64,000 bases of DNA from Cryptomeria japonica (taxonomy: Eukaryota > Streptophyta > Pinopsida > Cupressales > Cupressaceae): NCBI RefSeq assembly GCF_030272615.1, contig NC_081413.1, positions 562,047,010-562,111,009 on the forward strand, read 5' to 3'. Under the pieces are notes generated by a model, which had not been told where the DNA came from, did no database searches, and was given only the letters and a program-made list of their open reading frames with translations. The position numbers were made by a program, and so were the translations under genes. Position 1 is the first letter of the stretch, and each line of letters starts with the position of its first letter. This document shows, in pieces, positions 12,661 to 23,997 of this stretch.

Positions 12661-13018
12661 TTAGGTAAATCAACAAACTTTACAGAAATCATTACATGTA
12701 GAGACATCAAGTTTACCCAATCTATAAAATTTGGAAGAAATGTGATCCAAAATCTTGATACAAAAATTACCACATAAATCTAATTTGAAACCTCCTCTTT
12801 CAAATCATTATATCTCATAAACTTTGACCATAACAAAATGAATGAATTTTTGAAACTACAACATTTTACTTTATAAATAAATTACATCTTCATCAAATTT
12901 TCAAATTAAAACAGTAAAAAAGACTAATCACAGAATTTCACTTCAATTGACAAAAATGAAATCCAGATAACATAACCATCCCATTTTCCATATGTATGAA
13001 AGTACATCTCTTTTGGGC
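12661..13018 (-). pseudogene. F-box gene fragment, copy 3
   Basis: This is a near copy of about 7166-7516: the same LRR-like piece (CAACAAACTTTACAGAAATC on plus) and the same non-coding sequence to TTTTGGGCCA. It shows that the F-box family was duplicated on both sides of the 923-bp triplication. Only non-functional 3' material is present. Confidence 0.6.
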
Positions 13019-13734
13019 CATTGTGAGAAAGGGTCTGTAAGTTACAGCCAACTTTGTGATTGTAGGTCTAGAAACCTAGGAAACTGGGGTTTTGCTACTA
13101 AATGGGCAATTTGTCCTCTATCCATTGTTAGGAAAAGTCTCTTCTTCAGTGTGATGGAGGAATGGCATGTACTAATAATGTTCTTGGTATTTTTGGTTGG
13201 TGCACACAAGGGTTTCAAGGCATTTGAACAAAATTAGGCTAGGCATCCCTTATGTGACTAGCCTTGTAAGCGAAGGAAAGATGAGTGGGTGGAGAGACCA
13301 GAAGGGAGAGTGACCAAACTATTGATAATTTTTGTGTTGTGTAGTATTATGTTGAGTGTTGTCGAAGGTAGTATTTGTCTTGTCGAAGGTAGTATAAAAG
13401 CCCATGAGATGATGTGTAAGACCTTTTTTGTATAATCAAATAGCCAAGAGCTGATTTGACCATATTTAGAGGCAAAGTTTTTAATAATATGTGACAATGT
13501 TTTGTGACTATTTTGTGTGTCAATTTTTCGTGACTATGTTTTGAGTATATGTGATGTGTCCCTGGTCAATCGTGAGCATTCTTGATTCTTGTATAATCAT
13601 GGAGAATTATTTGAGTCATTATCGAGTCGTAGGGGTTATAGATTCAGGCTAGATATAATTTGAGGAAAAATTTTCATTGTTGTCAAAAAAATTGTCAAAA
13701 AAGTTGTCAAGCAACTTCTACATTGCATCGGTAG
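13019..13734. other. Unassigned single-copy stretch
   Basis: No convincing gene. A 19-base duplication (GTCGAAGGTAGTAT...) lies at about 13361-13395, and a run of TGTCAAAAAA repeats (13681-13710) leads into the next tandem repeat. Frames of 80 codons or so on both strands lack recognisable domains. Confidence 0.4.
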
Positions 13735-14580
13735 GGTATGACTCTAGACATTCTGACGCTTTGGGATGCATGACAGGGGCATGCCTAATGTAAAAATGCC
13801 CACCCAGATGTGCTCGTGACGTTAGTTTGTGCACATGACAAACCGAATCAATTCTAGCCATTCCTACAACTTTGCATTGCATGCAACTCATGATTTTTGT
13901 AGCAGGCAAAAAATGCTACCAATTGAAAATGACCGAGTCGTCAAAAACTGAGATAGGATATTGTAGAGGAGCCTCACACGACCCTGTAGGTTCAAACAAA
14001 TCAACCATATGTGTCATGGACTTGAAGAAACAGTCCGTCAAATTTTGACAAATTTTTGGACTCAAGGCACTTGAGAGATCACCCTGGTACGGTATGACTC
14101 ACGATGTTTCGACGCTTTGGAATGCACAAGAGGAGCATGCATAGCATAAAATTTCCCACCCAGATGTACTTGTGATGTCGGATTGTGCACATGACGAACC
14201 GAGTCAATTCTAGCCAATCCTACAACTTTGCATTGCATGCAACTAACGGTTTTTGCAGTAGGTGAAAAAATGCTACCAATTGAAAATGGCTCCGAGTTGT
14301 TGAAAACCGAGATAGGCCATTGTAGAGGAGCCTCACACGACCCCATGACTTCAAACAGATTGAGCATATGTGTCCTGGATTTGAAGAAACAGTTTGTCAA
14401 ATTTTGACAATTTTTTGGACTCAAGGCACTTGAGAGATCGCACCGGTATGGTATGACTCTCAACGTTTCGGCGCTTTGGGATGCATGACAAGGGCATGCC
14501 TAGCGTAAACCTGTCCACTCAAACGCGCTCGTGACATCTATTTGTGCATATGATGAACAAAATTTGACCATTGCGAGTGT
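13735..14580. repeat. ~357-bp tandem repeat, about 2.4 copies
   Basis: Unit starts GGTATGACTC at 13735, 14091 and 14450 give spacings of 356 and 359 bp. The third unit breaks off at about 14580, where transposon copy A begins. The units share TTTGCATTGCATGCAACT and GAGGAGCCTCACACGACC. A 133-codon minus-strand frame spans one unit (14463-14062) but shows no domain and is open in only that unit, so I treat it as chance. It is satellite-like or the internal repeat of an unseen element. Confidence 0.75.
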
Positions 14581-14612
14581 GAGGGTGCTCTCACACCAAA
14601 CACATATTGTTG

Positions 14613-14920
14613 ATTTTTGTTGTTTATATTCATATTGTTGATTACATATACAAATATTCATTTAAATTTATAAAAGGGCAGCCACCAAATACAACAAATA
14701 CACAATAATGAACTGAATACAAGGAGTTTTGTAGGGTTAATTCAACATTTTTAAACTTTTATCAAATCATATTCCACAATTGCAATGTTTTATATCATAT
14801 ATTTTTGTTGTTTATATTCATATTGTTAATTACATAGGCAAATGATCAATTAAATTTATAAAAGGACAACCACAAAATACAACGAATACAAAATAATGAA
14901 CTGAGTACACATTTATTGGA
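14613..14920. repeat. 188-bp direct repeat at the 3' end of transposon copy A
   Basis: ATTTTTGTTGTTTATATTCA occurs at 14613 and again at 14801. The following ~110 bases, including TTTATAAAAGG and AATACAACGAATACA-like runs, are repeated with changes. The same pair is present after the N gap (20501-20750). It lies beyond the 3' end of the minus-strand gene and may be subterminal sequence of the element. Confidence 0.6.
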
Positions 14921-15059
14921 TCAAATATCGACATTCATATATATATAAAAGGCATGTCTGCCAAGTCAATACAAGTATTACAAAAATGTTGTATATGCCA
15001 TGTCTAAATCGATATGCAATAAAGATGTAGAATATATCTACATGTATTGGTCATTCTAT

Positions 15060-17065
15060 GACAAAAAATAACACTATATGATCGTAAACTTGTGGTGGAT
15101 CATCAAAATCAAGCCTCTTCGATGCAATACGCGGCTCTTTAGATGGCTGCAAAACCATAATTCAAAAGCCAAGTTAGAATTCTTTTGTAGAAAATAGTTC
15201 ACAATTAACAACATAACTATGCATTTAACTATAATTCCTTTGCAATTGAAATGTAGATTACCTCATCGGCTGATCTAGGAGCTAATGTCTTCACTCTCCT
15301 CTCCTTGTCACTCTTAGGAGTTTTCTTGAAGACATACTTAAATGGATCCACATTATGGGCGTACCACGAAGGGGTCTATTGTATATTAAATGTACAATTA
15401 ATACAATGTACTAACATAAATATATCAAAAACACTTAAAAGTTGTAATATAGAGAACAATGACGTACCTATGCCTAGGATGCTTCTTCAATGGACTGAGG
15501 ATGGATCACCATCGATGGAGAAACTGCCGCTATTACCTATACAAAAATGTTCAAAGATTAAATGCAATTAATATAATGATAAGTATTGTATGTTAAAAAC
15601 AATTAATTTTACATATCAAACAAAAGTGTACCGGATCCTGAGAGGCTTCTCCAATGCATCGAGGAGGGTTCGCCATTGATGAAATAGGTATGGATATTTT
15701 CTGTATGAAAAATTATAAGATTATAATATATAAAAAGTTCACATGTACGCATTCATATAATCATGAAATCAAGAAAATAAAGTAGAGATACATACCTCCG
15801 CCCTCTCTGGATCCACGGGCGAATCAGGTGCATTCAACAAATCCACATAGCTCAATGGTCATTGTACAAGTAAAATAGACAAAAAAAACTAATCAATCTA
15901 CAAACCCCAACTAATACTTGATTTCAACATTTTCAAACAAGTGTACAACTAAAAATGTGTTCAATTACCTTCTTCCTGCGTTTTGGCGTCTTCGAGGAAT
16001 TCTTTTTCTTAGGACGAGCCCTAGACACGGAGGGGGTACCCTAAAAAAACAAAATTAACATGAGATATTAGTATAGATAATAAATTTAAAATAATTTTAA
16101 AAATCTAAAATGAAATGACTTGCATATTCCATCGAAATAATACATAAAAGGGTTGTACAAAATATGATACCGTATAGCCTTGTAGGCCAAAATCGATCGC
16201 TGAGAGTGTGATGTCATCAATCTGGGACATTTGGTCTCCTGTCAACACCTACAAACCAAAAATTGGACCAAACCTTAAAGATAGTTAGTATATCTTGTAT
16301 TTTTTTGAATTCAAAGTGTACTATTCTATTTTAACATGTTACAAAATTTATACCTCAGGCATCAAAGTTGCAGCTATAGTAACTGGGGGAGAAGTATGGG
16401 ATATCGCTGCTACATCCTGAAATGCATATTATTTGTCTCAATTTAAATCAATTTTTAAATGAAATTCATTTATGTAATTACAAATTTAAAGTGACTGATA
16501 AATAAAATGCTATGAATTCAAATCAACACACCTATGTCTATCACTCATGGGCAAACACCATGTCCATCAACTCATCTATCGATACAAAATCCTCAGTTGT
16601 GGTGGCCTGACATCTACTCCCACAAATCATGCATAGATGAGATGTGAATCCATCTGCACTAGATGCATCATCTATCCCCGAGAAACTCACACACATATGA
16701 TGGATGGGCTCTCTGTTGCCACCTAGAGCAACTAATGGCTCATCATCCAATACAATAGGGTGTTCTAATGACATCCCATGTTGGATGATGGCACCAGTCA
16801 ACATTGTGGCCACCTGAAGAGTCTGTAGCTCCATTGACTCTTTTAGCTCTACTGGGACAATCTGATGCACCTTTGGTTTGGGTGCTAGGGGGCAGCGACT
16901 CTTCGTGAGTAATCGCCTACGAGCTCCAGGTCTATCTTGGGTAGAGCCACCACCTCTACCATGGAACTCTCTCATTTCAAAATAGTTTGGGCGCACATTG
17001 AGCACAAACTCACAATATATTTTTCTCAAAAAATATAATGGCACCGCGTAATTGGGTATGTGCAA
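15060..17065 (-). pseudogene. Transposon-associated multi-exon gene, copy A
   Basis: Read leftward, the first exon (17065-16541) gives YAVPLYFLRKIYCEFVLN, RPNYFEMREFHGRGGG and DRPGARRR. A low-complexity linker follows, then EPIHHMCVSFSGIDDASSAD with HLCMICGSRC (a CxxC...C pattern). Small exons follow at about 16420-16370, 16255-16195, 16045-15970 (PKKKNSSKTPKRRK, basic), 15855-15795, 15700-15640, 15545-15480, 15380-15260 (KTPKSDKERRVKTLAPRS) and 15150-15060. The N-terminus present in copies C and D (proline-rich leader and coiled coil) is replaced upstream by G/C-rich repeats. One small exon has an in-frame stop. The family has five copies here; function unknown, not recognised as a named domain. 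It is likely a second (accessory) product of a DNA transposon. Confidence 0.6.
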
Positions 17066-17109
17066 GCTAATGAGTCACAAACTCACAGAAGTCTATGTGT
17101 TGGAAAATG

Positions 17110-17370
17110 CACTCCGCAAAACAAGCCCTCATTTTCAAAAAATGGGGGCCCGTTCTAAGAAAACGGAGGCCTGTTAATGGTTTGGCCTCCCGAGCCGAAA
17201 GGTGACAAGGGGCTTACGCTAAATAAAACGGGCCCCCATTTTGAAAAAACGCGCCCCCGTTTTTAAATTGTATTTTTACCCTTTTTTTGGGCAAATTTTT
17301 CATTTTCACCATGATAGTGAATTGACAAGAGGAGATCAAAAATGGGCCCCCATGCTGTGGTTTCCATTTC
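17110..17370. repeat. GGGCCCCC-type repeat cluster upstream of copy A
   Basis: Five related GC-rich motifs lie in AT-rich DNA: AAATGGGGGCCCGTT (17139), AAACGGAGGCCTGTT (17160), AACGGGCCCCCATTTTG (17227), AACGCGCCCCCGTTTTT (17248) and AAATGGGCCCCCATG (17340). The first and third form a perfect 16-base inverted pair. The position just upstream of the gene resembles subterminal transposase-binding repeats of En/Spm-type elements. Confidence 0.6.
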
Positions 17371-17819
17371 AAGCCTCCACCACTATGCCAGGTACACATT
17401 CAGTCACCTATTTTCACATTCAATAATTTTCCTGTATATTTTTCTTGTTTTTTTGTGTATTATTTAGTTTTTTTTTAAGTAGCCTATAAATAAATTATTT
17501 TTTATATTTGTAAATTCTTGATTTTGATCTAAAATATTTTTGAACAGATAACCCTAAACCCTAATCAACAAATTTAGAAATCAAAACCAAACCTAGATAA
17601 TTAACAAAATGAAATCGAAACAAAAAAAAAACGAAAATGAAATGGAAACAAAAACAAAAACGTTCGAAAAGGAAATCGAAATAAAACTGAACATATGTAC
17701 CTAAATTGTTCTTAATCCTCATTAGGCAATACAAAAGTTACCACTAAATTAGTATAACCTTAAAAGTAATTAACATTACTCTTCAAATTTTAGATATCAA
17801 AGTTTAGGCTTAGGTTTAT
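17371..17819. other. A-rich spacer
   Basis: No gene seen. A purine-rich stretch of AAACAAAAACG and GAAATCGAAA type runs (about 17575-17690) is low complexity. Confidence 0.5.
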
Positions 17820-18600
17820 GCCATGTCATGGCATAAAGGTCCTATTATGGTCCTATTATGTCATGTGATGGTATAAAAGGATCAATTATGGACACATTAT
17901 GTCATGTCATGGCATAATAGGACACATTATGCCATGATGGCATAATATGTCCTATTATGCCATGACATTGCATAATGGGTTCATAGTTGGTCCTATTATA
18001 TCATGTCATGGCATAATAGGACCTATTATGCCATCATGGCATAATAGGGAATAGGTCCTATTATGCCATGACATTGCATAATAGTCCACCTATTATGCCA
18101 TCATGGCATAACAGGTCCATAATAGGACCTATTAAGCCACAACATGACATGATTTTCTCAAAAATTGCCAACTTCATCATCTAATTCATCTCCAACACTG
18201 AAACTATGCTAATTCGACATGTTTACTTAGTATGATAGGACCAATTATGGACCTATTATGCCATGATGGCATAATATGTCCTATTATGCCATGACGTTGC
18301 ATAATGGATCCATAGTTGGTCCTATTATGTCATGTCATGGCATAATAGGACCTATTATTCCATCATGGCATAATAGGTCCTATTATGCCATGACATTGCA
18401 TAATATTCCACCTATTATGCCATAATAGGACCTACTAAGCCACAACATGACATGAATTTCTCAAAAATTGCCAACTTCATCATCTAATTCATCTCCAACA
18501 CTAAAACTATGCTAATTCGACATGTTTACTTAGTATGAAAGGACCAATTATGGACCTATTATGCCATGACATTGCATAATAGGTTCATAGTTGGTCATAT
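17820..18600. repeat. Dense palindrome array (CCTATTATGCCAT / ATGGCATAATAGG)
   Basis: About two dozen occurrences of TATTATGCCAT or its reverse complement are packed into 780 bp. Many are joined head to head, as in CATCATGGCATAATAGG next to CCTATTATGC, giving near-perfect 27-base palindromes. The array itself is a two-unit repeat: 18165-18260 and 18460-18560 share GCCAACTTCATCATCTAATT. It lies inside the 1.88-kb segment present only in the left duplicate. It could form hairpins or cruciforms. No coding. Confidence 0.85.
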
Positions 18601-18638
18601 TATTAGATTTTTAAAAACTTATAAATATCCTGTGTATC

Positions 18639-20000
18639 ATTTAACATATCCACACCTAAAGGATTTCGTTTTGCATAAAAATTAAAAAAGAGAGAAAAGT
18701 AAACATAATTTTTTTATTCATGGGTGAAAACCATTCTTATGACACCTTGGACAAGTACCTTGGCATCATGTATAATTTTTTTTAAACGTACCCTACACTT
18801 GGAGTATACCATAATCCATTCAAATTCTCTTTATTCTCAACCATCCTTGTCATCATCCATATCATGTATCTCACACTCCTAGTTTTTGACCTTGATTCAA
18901 GTGTTTTAATCATTTTGAGACATGTTTTAGGAAAATTCTAATATATAAAATCCTATTTACAGAGAACTGTTACAAAAAAATTGAGAAGCTGAGTAACATA
19001 TATCCACATCTCTACCAAAGTAGGGAGTATGAGTTGAACATGTGATGCCTACCTAGGTAGATATCTACCCAAGTAATCTTATCCTATCCTCTAGGTGCAA
19101 ATATGCAATACAATAGTTAGGTAAATGCAAGAAAATAATGATGCACCAACAAAGAGAATGTACACATTAAGGTGACACATAACATAAAAGAGAAACCACT
19201 AGATATCACATGATTTAATATTTTATGTTTACTTCATATTATATTACTTCATGTGTTTTATCTCCTATTTTTACATTAAATCTAATCTTTATTAGTAACT
19301 ACTAATTTCCCATAATGATTGATGTCTTATACTTTAATCTTTGTTCTAGCTTATGATCTTCAAGACTATTTGGTTCACATGTATGTTCATATAGTGTTTT
19401 CTTTTATCTTATTAAAGCATTATCTTATGTTTGTATATTAGTTAATCTATCTTCTTAAAGTATTATCTTATGTTCATACATTGGCCTATTATTATAGAGA
19501 ATATAATAGATTATCACTATTTGATCACTCATTTTTGCATCTTAATATCATATGATTGTGCCTCATATGATGATCTTATGATCATATCTTGGTTTATAGA
19601 GCGTAATGATCTTACATTTCAATATCTTATTTTAAGCACTTATCATCAATCCTTATATATTCTTACACTAGAAGGAGGATCATCTTATTTCTCACATCTT
19701 TATTGATCTTATGTATGAAATATTTTATATTGATTTTAATAGTTGATGCATTTTACAAGAAATTAATTTATTAAATTGAATATATAATAGATTTATGATG
19801 TTTCATTGAAAGTTTTTATTAAGTTTTGTGCGCAAATTTAATATTTAAAGATTCAATAGTATGTACATGTATATTTTTTTAAGTTCAATATTATGTTATA
19901 TATTTCATGTGTATCTCATTCAACAACATAGAAATGTTACTATTTATAAATGTTTTTTTTTTAATTTAGTAAAATAGATTCTTCTTTGACATAGAGTTGT
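18639..20000. repeat. Non-coding leader of the plus-strand gene, left copy
   Basis: This matches 22610-23972, the sequence just upstream of the plus-strand gene at 24.0 kb, and stops at the gap before that gene would begin. It contains the palindromic GCCTACCTAGGTAGATATCTACC (about 19048-19068). There is no coding sequence. Confidence 0.75.
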
Positions 20001-20500
20001 NNNNNNNNNNNNNNNNNNNNNNNNNNNNNNNNNNNNNNNNNNNNNNNNNNNNNNNNNNNNNNNNNNNNNNNNNNNNNNNNNNNNNNNNNNNNNNNNNNNN
20101 NNNNNNNNNNNNNNNNNNNNNNNNNNNNNNNNNNNNNNNNNNNNNNNNNNNNNNNNNNNNNNNNNNNNNNNNNNNNNNNNNNNNNNNNNNNNNNNNNNNN
20201 NNNNNNNNNNNNNNNNNNNNNNNNNNNNNNNNNNNNNNNNNNNNNNNNNNNNNNNNNNNNNNNNNNNNNNNNNNNNNNNNNNNNNNNNNNNNNNNNNNNN
20301 NNNNNNNNNNNNNNNNNNNNNNNNNNNNNNNNNNNNNNNNNNNNNNNNNNNNNNNNNNNNNNNNNNNNNNNNNNNNNNNNNNNNNNNNNNNNNNNNNNNN
20401 NNNNNNNNNNNNNNNNNNNNNNNNNNNNNNNNNNNNNNNNNNNNNNNNNNNNNNNNNNNNNNNNNNNNNNNNNNNNNNNNNNNNNNNNNNNNNNNNNNNN
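20001..20500. other. Assembly gap (500 N)
   Basis: A block of exactly 500 Ns, the usual placeholder for a gap of unknown size. Any frame read through it is meaningless. Confidence 0.99.
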
Positions 20501-23500
20501 ATTTAAATTTATAAAAGGGCAGCCACCAAATACAACAAATACACAATAATGAACTAAATACAAGGAGTTTTGTAGGGTTAATTCACATTTTTAAATTTTT
20601 ATCAAATCATATTCCACAATTGCAATGTTTTATATCATATATTTTTGTTGTTAAAATTCATATTGTTGATTACATAGGCAAATGATCAATTAAATTTATA
20701 AAAGGACAACCACAAAATACAATGAATACAAAATAATGAACTGAGTACACATTTATTGGATCGAATATCGACATTCATATATATATAAAAAAGGCATGTC
20801 TGCCAAGTCAATACAAGTATTACAAAAATGTGGTATATGCCATGTCTAAATCGATATGCAATAAAGATGTAGAATATATCTACATGTATTGGTCATTCTA
20901 TAACAAAAAATAACACTATATGATCCTAAACTTGTGGTGGATCATCAAAATCAAGCCTCTTCGATGCAGTACGTGGCTCTTTAGATGGCTGCAAAACCAT
21001 AATTCAAAAGCCAAGTTAGAATTCTTTTGTAGAAAATAGTTCACAATTAACAACATAACTATGCATTTAACTATAATTCCTTTGCAATTGAAATGTAGAT
21101 TACCTCATCGGCTGATCTAGGAGCTAATGTCTTCGCTCTCCTCTCCTTATCACTCTTAGGAGTTTTCTTGAAGCCATACTTAAATGGATCCACGTTATGG
21201 GCATACCACGAAGGGGTCTATTGTAGATTAAATGTACAATTAATACAATGTAATAACATAAATATATCAAAAACACTTAAAAGTTGTAATATAGAGAACA
21301 ATGACGTACCTATGCCTAGGATGCTTCTTCAATGGACTGAGGATGGATCACCATCGATGGAGAAACTGTCGCTATTACCTATACAAAAATGTTCAAAGAT
21401 TAAATGCAATTAATATAATGATAAGTATTGTATGTTAAAAACAATTAATTTTACATATCAAACAAAAGTGTACCGGATCCTGAGAGGCTTCTCCAATGCA
21501 TCGAGGAGGGTTCGCCATTGATGAAATAGGTATGGATATTTTCTGTATGAAAAAATTATAAGATTATAATATATAACAAGTTCACATGTACGTGTTCATA
21601 TAATCATGAAATCAAGAAAATAAAGTAGAGATACATACCTCCACCCTCTCTGGATCCACGGGTGAATCAGGTGCATTCAACAAATCCACATAGCTCAATG
21701 GTCGTTGTACAAGTAAAATAGACAAAAAAAACTAATCAATCTACAAACCCCAACTAATACTTGATTTCAACATTTTCAAACAAGTGTACAACTAAAAATG
21801 TGTTCAATTACCTTCTTCCTGTGTTTTGGCATCTTCGAGGAATTCTTTTTCTTAGGACGAGCCTTAGACGTGGAGGGGGTACCCTAAAAAAGCAATATTA
21901 ACATGAGATATTAGTATAGATAATAAATTAAACATAATTTTAAAAATCTAAAATGAAATGACTTGCATATTCCATCAAAATAATACATAAAAAGGGTTGT
22001 ACAAAATATGATACCGTATAGCCTTGTAGGCCAAAATCGATCGCTGAGAGCGTGATGTCATCAATCTGGGACATTTGGTCTCCTGTCAACACCTACAAAC
22101 CAAAAATTGGACCAAACATTAAAGATAATTAATATATCTTGTATTTTTTTGAATTCAAAGTGTACTATTCTATTTTAACATGTTACAAAATTTATACCTC
22201 ATGCATCGAAGTTGCAGCTATAGTAACTAGGGGAGGAGTATGGGATATCGCTGCTACATCCTGAAATGCATATTATTTGTCTCAATTTAAATCAATTTTT
22301 AAATGAAATTCATTTATGTAATTACAAATTTAAAGTGACTGATAAATAAAATGCTATGAATTCAAATCAACACACCTATGTCTATCACTCATGGGCAAAC
22401 ACCATGTCCATCAACTCATCTATCGATATGAAATCCTCAGTCGTGGTGGCCTGACATCTACTCCCACAAATCATGCATAGATGAGATGTGAATCCATCTG
22501 CACCAGATGCATCATCTATCCCCGAGAAACTCACACACATATGATGGATGGGCTCTCTGTTGCCACCTAGAGCAACTAATGGCTCATCATCCAATACAAT
22601 AGGATTTAACATTTAACATATCCACACCTAAAGGATTTGGTTTTGCATAAAAATTAAAAAAGAGAGAAAAGTAAACATAATTTTTTTATTCATGGGTGAA
22701 AACCATTCTTATGACACCTTGGACAAGTACCTTGGCATCATGTATAATTTTTTTAAAAAGTACCCTACACTTGGAGTATACCATAATCCATTCAAATTCT
22801 CTTTATTCTCAACCATCCTTGTCATCATCCATATCATGTATCTCACACTCCTAGTTTTTGACCTTGATTCAAGTGTTTTAATCATTTTGAGACATGTTTT
22901 AGGAAAATTCTAATATATAAAATCCTATTTACAGAGAACTGTTACAAAAAAATTGAGAAGCTGAGTAACATATATCCACATCTCTACCAAAGTAGGGAGT
23001 ATGAGTTGAACATGTGATGCCTACCTAGGTAGATATCTACCCAAGTAATCTTATCCTATCCTCTAGGTGCAAATATGCAATACAATAGTTAGGTAAATGC
23101 AAGAAAATAATGATGCACCAACAAAGAGAATGTACACATTAAGGTGACACATAACATAAAAGAGAAACCACTAGATATCACATGATTTAATATTTTATGT
23201 TTACTTCATATTATATTACTTCATGTGTTTTATCTCCTATTTTTACATTAAATCTAATCTTTATTAGTAACTACTAATTTCCCATAATGATTGATGTCTT
23301 ATACTTTAATCTTTGTTCTAGCTTATGACCTTCAAGACTATTTGGTTCACATGTATGTTCATATAGTGGTTTCTTTTATCTTATTAAAGCATTATCTTAT
23401 GTTTGTATATTAGTTAATCTATCTTCTTAAAGTATTATCTTATGTTCATACATTGGCCTATTATTATAGAGAATATAATAGATTATCACTATTTGATCAC

Positions 23501-23972
23501 GCATTTTTGCATCTTAATATCATATGATTGTGCCTCATATGATGATCTTATGATCATATCTTGGTTTATAGAGCGTAATGATCTTACATTTCAATATCTT
23601 ATTTTAAGCACTTATCATCAATCCTTATATATTCTTACACTAGAAGGAGGATCATCTTATTTCTCACATCTTTATTGATCTTATGTATGAAATATTTTAT
23701 ATTGATTTTAATAGTTGATGCATTTTACAAGAAATGAATTTATTAAATTGAATATATAATAGATTTATGATGTTTCATTGAAAGTTTTTATTAAGTTTTG
23801 TGCGCAAATTTTATATTTAAAGATTCAATAGTATGTACATGTATATTTTTTTAAGTTCAATATTATATTATATATTTCATGTGTATCTCATTCAACAACA
23901 TAGAAATGTTACTATTTATAAATGTTTTTTTTTTAATTTAGTAAAATAGATTCTTCTTTGACATAGAGTTGT
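20501..23972. repeat. Duplicated block, right copy (starts at the gap)
   Basis: The sequence resumes at ATTTAAATTTATAAAAGGGC, equivalent to position 14660, and follows the left copy to 22603. It then jumps, with six bases between, to the equivalent of 18639 and continues to 23972. Beyond that it carries on into the gene at 24.0 kb, which the left copy lacks because of the gap. Confidence 0.85.
20920..22603 (-). pseudogene. Transposon-associated multi-exon gene, copy B (5' deleted)
   Basis: This is a near duplicate of copy A from its last exon to the middle of its first one. It ends at IVLDDEPLVALGGNREPIHH read leftward from about 22605. The N-terminal half and the G/C-rich and palindromic upstream DNA are deleted (equivalent of 16760-18638). 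It keeps HLCMICGSRC and the basic RPKKKNSSK exon. Because A and B flank an assembly gap, B may be the other haplotype of A rather than a true second gene. Confidence 0.6.
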
Positions 23973-23997
23973 ATATAATTCATGTATATCTTTATAT
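22610..23997. repeat. Upstream region of the plus-strand gene, right copy
   Basis: AT-rich leader matching 18639-20000. It ends in CTTTATATATGCAG, a plausible 3' splice site, just before the first coding exon of the next gene. Nothing else was seen in it. Confidence 0.6.

Larger units (their letters stand above)
14660..20000. repeat. Duplicated block, left copy (ends at the assembly gap)
   Basis: 14660-16759 matches 20501-22603, and 18639-20000 matches 22610-23972, with only scattered differences. The left copy alone holds 16760-18638 (about 1.88 kb). The copy ends exactly at the first N. The paired right copy starts exactly after the last N. The simplest reading is two overlapping contigs (or two haplotypes) placed side by side. 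Confidence 0.85.

Noticed and set aside
13258-13497. 79-codon minus-strand frame near 13.4 kb
   Set aside because: No homology noticed and partly made of a local duplication.
14062-14463. 133-codon minus-strand frame with several cysteines
   Set aside because: Lies within one unit of the 357-bp repeat, is not open in the neighbouring unit and shows no domain.
19944-20563. 200-codon frames through the N block
   Set aside because: They consist of Ns; no real sequence.
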